Below, piece after piece: positions 5,948-8,244 of a stretch of DNA of 8,244 bases (position 1 is the first letter of the stretch; every line of letters starts with the position of its first letter). The position numbers and the translations under genes are program-made. The notes below the pieces were generated by a model, which made no database searches, was not told the DNA's origin, and saw only the letters and a list, made by a program, of their open reading frames with translations. This stretch comes from Chloroflexota bacterium (GTDB taxonomy: Bacteria > Chloroflexota > Anaerolineae > Promineifilales > Promineifilaceae): assembly GCA_963169155.1 (NCBI GenBank), contig CAUJGI010000665.1, forward strand, positions 1 to 8,244, in the 5' to 3' direction.

Positions 5948-8026
5948 ATGAGTCGTTTGCAATTAGACCGCGTGCGTAATATTGGCATCATTGCACATAT
6001 TGATGCTGGTAAAACTACCACGACCGAACGCATCCTTTATTACACCGGTGTGATTCATCGCATGGGTGAGGTTCACGAAGGAACCGCTACGATGGATCAC
6101 ATGGTGCAGGAGCAGGAGCGTGGTATTACTATTACGTCTGCGGCCACCACGACATCCTGGATGGATCATCAGATCAATATTATCGACACTCCAGGGCACA
6201 TTGACTTTACGGCCGAAGTGCAGCGCAGCCTCCGTGTTTTGGACGGCGGGGTGGTGGTCTTTGATGCCGTGGCTGGAGTTGAGCCTCAGTCAGAAACCGT
6301 CTGGCGACAGGCCGATGATTACAGCGTGCCGCGCATCTGTTTTGTCAACAAAATGGATCGCACTGGCGCTGATTTCATTCGCACCATTAGTATGATTCGG
6401 GATCGCCTGGGGGCTAACCCGATTGCGATTCAGCTGCCCATTGGCCAGGAATCTAGCTTCCGGGGCATTATTGACTTGCTCACGATGGAAGCTGCCATTT
6501 GGGATGATGATGACCTGGGAGCCCAGGCTAAAATTGTGGAAATCCCTGCCGATTTCCGCGAGCAGGCAGAAGAAGCGCGCCAGATCATTATCGAGCGCAT
6601 TGTTGAAACCGATGATGAGTTAATGGAGCGTTACCTTGAGGGTGATGAGCCAACCGTTGATGAGCTGCGCGCCGCGCTCCGCAAAGCAACGGTGCATAAC
6701 CAGGTGACCCCTGTTTTGTGTGGCACAGCGCTGCGCAACAAAGGTATCCAGCGTGTGTTGGATGCTGTGGTTTACTATTTACCTTCCCCGTTGGATGTGC
6801 CGCCTATTAAAGGGTTCAATCCGGTTACGGATGTGATAGAAACCCGGACGGCATCGGACGATGAGCCGCTGTCGGCGCTGGTCTTCAAGATTGTGACCGA
6901 TCCATACGTGGGTAAGCTGGCTTATTTCCGCGTGTATTCTGGTGTACTGCACACGGGTGATACGCTGCAAAACACGACCAAGAATAAGAAGGAAAGAATC
7001 GGCCGTATTTTGCGTATGCATGCCGACCGGCGTGAAGATCTGAAAGAGGTTCACGCTGGTGATATCGCCGCTACCCTGGGGATGAAGGTTACCTTCACTG
7101 GGGAAACGCTGTCTGATCCTGATCATCCAATCGTTTTGGAATCCATCAAATTCCCGCAGCCGGTAATTAACCTGGCCATTGAGCCAAAAACAAATGCTGA
7201 CCAGGACAAGATGGGCATCGCCCTGCGCGCTCTGGCTGAAGAAGATCCCACTTTCCAGGTGAAAGTCGATGATCAGACTGGTCAGACGATTTTGTCGGGT
7301 ATGGGTGAGCTGCATTTGGAAGTATTGGTAGACCGTATGCTGCGCGAGTTCAAAGTGGCTGCCAACGTAGGCCAGCCGCGTGTGGCTTACCGCGAAACCA
7401 TTACGCGCACGGTGGACAAGGCCGAAGGTCGTTTTGTGCGCCAGTCCGGTGGTCGTGGTCAGTTTGGCCATGTGGTGATGCGTTTGGAGCCGCTGGAACC
7501 CGGTTCTGGGTTTGTATTTGAGAACGCGATTGTGGGTGGTGTCATCCCGAAAGAGTATATCAAGCCGACGGAAGCTGGTATTCGTGAAGCGTTGGAAAGC
7601 GGTACATTGGCTGGCTATCCGATAGTGGATATTAAGGCGACGCTGTATGATGGCTCTTTCCACGAAGTTGACTCTTCGGAAATGGCATTCAAGATCGCAG
7701 GTTCTATGGCTTTGAAAGAAGGCATGCAGCAGGGTCGCTCCATTTTGTTGGAGCCAATCATGTCTGTTGAGGTGGTGGCTCCTGAAGAGTACACCGGTGA
7801 CGTGATTGGTAACCTTTCATCCCGGCGCGGTATGATTGAAGGTATGGAAATGCGCGTGGAAGGGTTGCAGTCTATCAAAGCCCGGGTGCCGCTGGCCGAA
7901 ATGTTTGGCTATGCCACCCGTCTGCGTTCTATGACGCAGGGTCGTGGTACGTTTACGATGGAATTTGAGCACTACGCCCCAGTGAGTGAGGATATTGCTC
8001 AGAGCGTGATGAAAAGCGGCCGTTAG
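5948..8026 (+). CDS. fusA: Elongation factor G
   Basis: EF-G is the translational GTPase that moves tRNAs and mRNA after peptide bond formation and acts with ribosome recycling factor. The 692-residue length equals that of B. subtilis EF-G. The G domain is complete: AHIDAGKT (16-23), switch I RGITIT (58-63), DTPGH (80-84), NKMD (134-137), and the CGTA segment near 258-261. Domain IV keeps GGRGQFGH and GSFHEVDSSEMAF. H572 is the tip histidine matching E. coli H583. The C-terminal domain V ends normally and is followed by adjacent stops TAG TGA. The Shine-Dalgarno is poor: AAGGA (5925-5929) overlaps the rpsG stop and is 18 nt from the ATG. Translation may therefore depend partly on coupling to rpsG, which ends 21 nt upstream. 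It looks like the canonical EF-G, not a paralogue such as EF-G2. Confidence 0.98.
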   Translation: MSRLQLDRVRNIGIIAHIDAGKTTTTERILYYTGVIHRMGEVHEGTATMDHMVQEQERGITITSAATTTSWMDHQINIIDTPGHIDFTAEVQRSLRVLDGGVVVFDAVAGVEPQSETVWRQADDYSVPRICFVNKMDRTGADFIRTISMIRDRLGANPIAIQLPIGQESSFRGIIDLLTMEAAIWDDDDLGAQAKIVEIPADFREQAEEARQIIIERIVETDDELMERYLEGDEPTVDELRAALRKATVHNQVTPVLCGTALRNKGIQRVLDAVVYYLPSPLDVPPIKGFNPVTDVIETRTASDDEPLSALVFKIVTDPYVGKLAYFRVYSGVLHTGDTLQNTTKNKKERIGRILRMHADRREDLKEVHAGDIAATLGMKVTFTGETLSDPDHPIVLESIKFPQPVINLAIEPKTNADQDKMGIALRALAEEDPTFQVKVDDQTGQTILSGMGELHLEVLVDRMLREFKVAANVGQPRVAYRETITRTVDKAEGRFVRQSGGRGQFGHVVMRLEPLEPGSGFVFENAIVGGVIPKEYIKPTEAGIREALESGTLAGYPIVDIKATLYDGSFHEVDSSEMAFKIAGSMALKEGMQQGRSILLEPIMSVEVVAPEEYTGDVIGNLSSRRGMIEGMEMRVEGLQSIKARVPLAEMFGYATRLRSMTQGRGTFTMEFEHYAPVSEDIAQSVMKSGR

Positions 8027-8051
8027 TGAGGTTCATTTCATAAGGAATTGT

Positions 8052-8073
8052 GTCAACCGGCGCGCCGGTTAAC
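8052..8073. repeat. GC-rich palindrome between fusA and tuf
   Basis: AACCGGCGCGCCGGTT (8055-8070) is a perfect 16-bp palindrome. With one mismatched pair (8054/8071) it extends to 8052-8073. As RNA it could form a stem of AACCGG/CCGGTT with a CGCG loop. No U tract follows, so a terminator is unlikely. It could be a processing or stability element between cistrons, or a protein-binding site. Confidence 0.6.
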
Positions 8074-8103
8074 GAACAAAACAGCATAGAGGAAAGGGAT
8101 ATT

Positions 8104-8244
8104 ATGGGTAAAGAAAAATTTGTGCGCGGAAAACCACATGTGAATATTGGCACGATTGGTCACGTGGACCATGGTAAAACCACCCTGACAGCGGCAATCA
8201 CCAAAACCCTGTCACTCAAAGGGCTGGCCGACTTCTCTGCCTTC
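8104..8244 (+). CDS. tuf: Elongation factor Tu, N-terminal fragment
   Basis: EF-Tu delivers aminoacyl-tRNA to the ribosome as a GTP complex. Only the first 47 codons are in the window; the frame runs off the end. MGKEKFVRGKPHVNIGTIGHVDHGKTTLTAAI contains the signature P-loop GHVDHGKT at residues 19-26 in the usual EF-Tu context, which separates it from EF-G and SelB. The following LSLKG segment resembles Chloroflexota EF-Tu as I remember it. The ATG at 8104 follows AGGAAAGGG (8090-8098) at a normal distance. It is the fourth gene of the str operon, 77 nt after fusA. I see no good separate promoter in that gap. Confidence 0.96.
   Translation, partial: MGKEKFVRGKPHVNIGTIGHVDHGKTTLTAAITKTLSLKGLADFSAF

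Noticed and set aside
6779..7663. 294-codon open frame on the minus strand inside fusA
   Set aside because: It is antisense to conserved EF-G domains, with no ribosome binding site or recognisable motifs.
5948..8026. Possibility that fusA encodes an EF-G paralogue (EF-G2 or a TetM-like protection protein)
   Set aside because: Canonical G motifs, domain IV sequence, 692-residue length and str operon position all fit ordinary EF-G.

Overview
The window is a housekeeping region of a bacterial chromosome. In order it holds the 3' end of a glycosyltransferase gene, complete rpoB, complete rpsL, rpsG and fusA, and the first 47 codons of tuf, all on the + strand. The EF-Tu and ribosomal protein sequences, the Gram-positive-like 138-residue S12, and the moderately GC-rich base composition suggest a member of the Chloroflexota (Anaerolineae/Caldilineae-like). 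That placement is inferred from family resemblance alone.

Region by region: positions 1-467 encode the C-terminal part of a GT4-type glycosyltransferase, unrelated in function to what follows. A perfect-consensus promoter (456-484) overlaps its stop codon and should drive rpoB through a leader of about 220 nt containing a strong terminator-like hairpin (591-628). rpoB (714-4649) encodes a 1311-residue beta subunit. It carries a large Trp-rich insertion near its C-terminus and non-consensus residues in the rifampicin pocket. A hairpin directly after rpoB (4657-4692) probably ends that transcript. rpoC, which usually follows rpoB, is absent.

The 359-nt gap at 4650-5008 has no credible gene. 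It contains the rpoB terminator, an extended -10 promoter (4727-4754), and a roughly 250-nt leader with three hairpins and two sets of short direct repeats. After it comes a compact str operon, rpsL-rpsG-fusA-tuf, with gaps of 30, 21 and 77 nt. It supplies ribosomal proteins S12 and S7 and the elongation factors G and Tu.

The gene content is ordinary. The points of interest are the RpoB insertion with a possible internal repeat of about 25 residues, the rifampicin-pocket substitutions, the missing rpoC, the two promoters with the same start-site sequence each followed by a terminator-like hairpin, and an over-represented directional octamer, CGGCCGTT. I see no new defence, mobile or biosynthetic system here.
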